Below are positions 5,257 through 5,488 of a DNA stretch of 5,488 nt, piece after piece. Numbering within the stretch: position 1 is the first letter of the stretch; the number at the start of each line of letters is the position of its first letter. The DNA is from Proteobacteria bacterium ST_bin11 (lineage in GTDB: Bacteria > Pseudomonadota > Gammaproteobacteria > Methylococcales > Methylomonadaceae). The stretch lies in assembly GCA_002083615.1 (NCBI GenBank), contig MSXO01000076.1, positions 1 to 5,488 on the forward strand. Direction: 5' to 3'. The position numbers and the translations under genes were made by a program. Below the pieces are notes generated by a model, which was not told the DNA's origin, did not search any database, and saw only the letters and a program-made list of their open reading frames with translations.

Positions 5257-5488
5257 TTATTTCGTTGTTTTACCGCTGCAACCACCTTCAGGCATCTTGC
5301 CGCTACAGCCGGCTTCCGGCATTTTGGCACTGCATCCGCCTTCGGCGCCTTTCATGTCTTTCATTTTGTTGGCCCCGCATTTGCCTTCGCCGCATTTACC
5401 TTCTTTCATCTTGGCGCTGCAACCTGCTTCGGCAGATTTAGCGTCAGCTGCCGCCAATTGTTGCGCAGGATTGATGCTGGACATCGCA
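5257..5488 (-). CDS. bufA2: Bufferin / HvfA-like (BufA2-type) Cys-rich RiPP metallophore precursor, 5'-truncated by window edge
   Basis: The visible part is a low-complexity peptide of about 76 residues rich in Gly, Lys, Glu, Met and six Cys. Counting from the ATG at 5484, it has two EGKCG motifs (28-37), the signature of HvfA/BufA2 peptides, plus four E-[AG]-G-C-S motifs with cysteines at 22, 51, 60 and 69. The last three form an uninterrupted 9-residue repeat. In HvfA-type peptides the motif cysteines are converted by the DUF692 enzyme and its partner to oxazolone/thioamide groups that bind copper. Known members have an N-terminal signal peptide for export, absent here; the frame stays open to the right edge (a GCG codon precedes the ATG), so the Met at 5484 is probably internal and the true start lies outside. 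The gene heads the visible operon. The name follows family resemblance; pathway role is inferred. Confidence 0.82.
   Translation of the reverse strand, partial: AMSSINPAQQLAAADAKSAEAGCSAKMKEGKCGEGKCGANKMKDMKGAEGGCSAKMPEAGCSGKMPEGGCSGKTTK
5260..5340 (-). repeat. Three tandem 27-bp coding repeats in the precursor gene
   Basis: Three consecutive 27-bp units encode GGCSAKMPE, AGCSGKMPE and GGCSGKTTK (5340-5314, 5313-5287, 5286-5260). A fourth related unit, AGCSAKMKE, is encoded near the start of the visible frame (about residues 20-28), separated from the block by the EGKCG pair. The array suggests growth of the peptide by unit duplication, with synonymous and conservative changes between copies. 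Confidence 0.75.

Noticed and set aside
5260..5403. CRISPR-like or non-coding satellite repeat.
   Set aside because: The repeats are in frame, have a 27-bp period with no spacers, and encode a regular Cys motif in a recognisable RiPP precursor.

Overview
All seven supportable genes in this window lie on the minus strand, so transcription runs from high to low coordinates. Gene content (a bufferin-type RiPP operon, ArsS, NrtS, a MetE-like protein), moderate GC and short intergenic gaps suggest a gammaproteobacterium, possibly a methanotroph-like one. The taxonomic guess is inference, because no marker gene is present.

Region 1 (about 1412-5488) is a compact operon of six genes. It opens with the 3' part of a Cys-rich peptide precursor of the bufferin / HvfA (BufA2-like) type. 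Next come the DUF692 (MNIO) iron enzyme BufB/HvfB and its DUF2063 partner BufC/HvfC, which together are expected to modify core-motif cysteines of the precursor. These are followed by a DoxX-family membrane protein with a Cys-rich N-terminus, an exported DUF3047 protein, and an ArsS-family radical SAM enzyme with a Cys-rich C-terminus. Gaps are 15, -4, 17 (or -4 from the alternative start), 8 and 2 nt, so translational coupling and one mRNA are likely. The operon promoter and the precursor's signal peptide lie beyond the right edge. By analogy with known bufferin/HvfA systems, the product is probably a periplasmic copper-binding or copper-buffering peptide.

Region 2 (1182-1411) is the only substantial non-coding stretch, 230 nt. 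It contains an inverted repeat just after arsS, a strong sigma70-like promoter with an extended -10 reading toward nrtS, and a tandem 14-bp repeat in the presumed leader.

Region 3 (1-1181) contains a small two-helix protein of the NrtS nitrate/nitrite transporter family. It is followed after 64 nt by a cobalamin-independent methionine synthase-like (MetE C-terminal-type) protein that runs off the left edge. No stretch longer than 300 bases lacks a gene.

The points most worth attention are three. The precursor carries two kinds of Cys motif: two EGKCG and four E-[AG]-G-C-S. A radical SAM enzyme is co-transcribed with an MNIO RiPP cassette without a visible arsenic partner. The DoxX protein has an added cysteine cluster.
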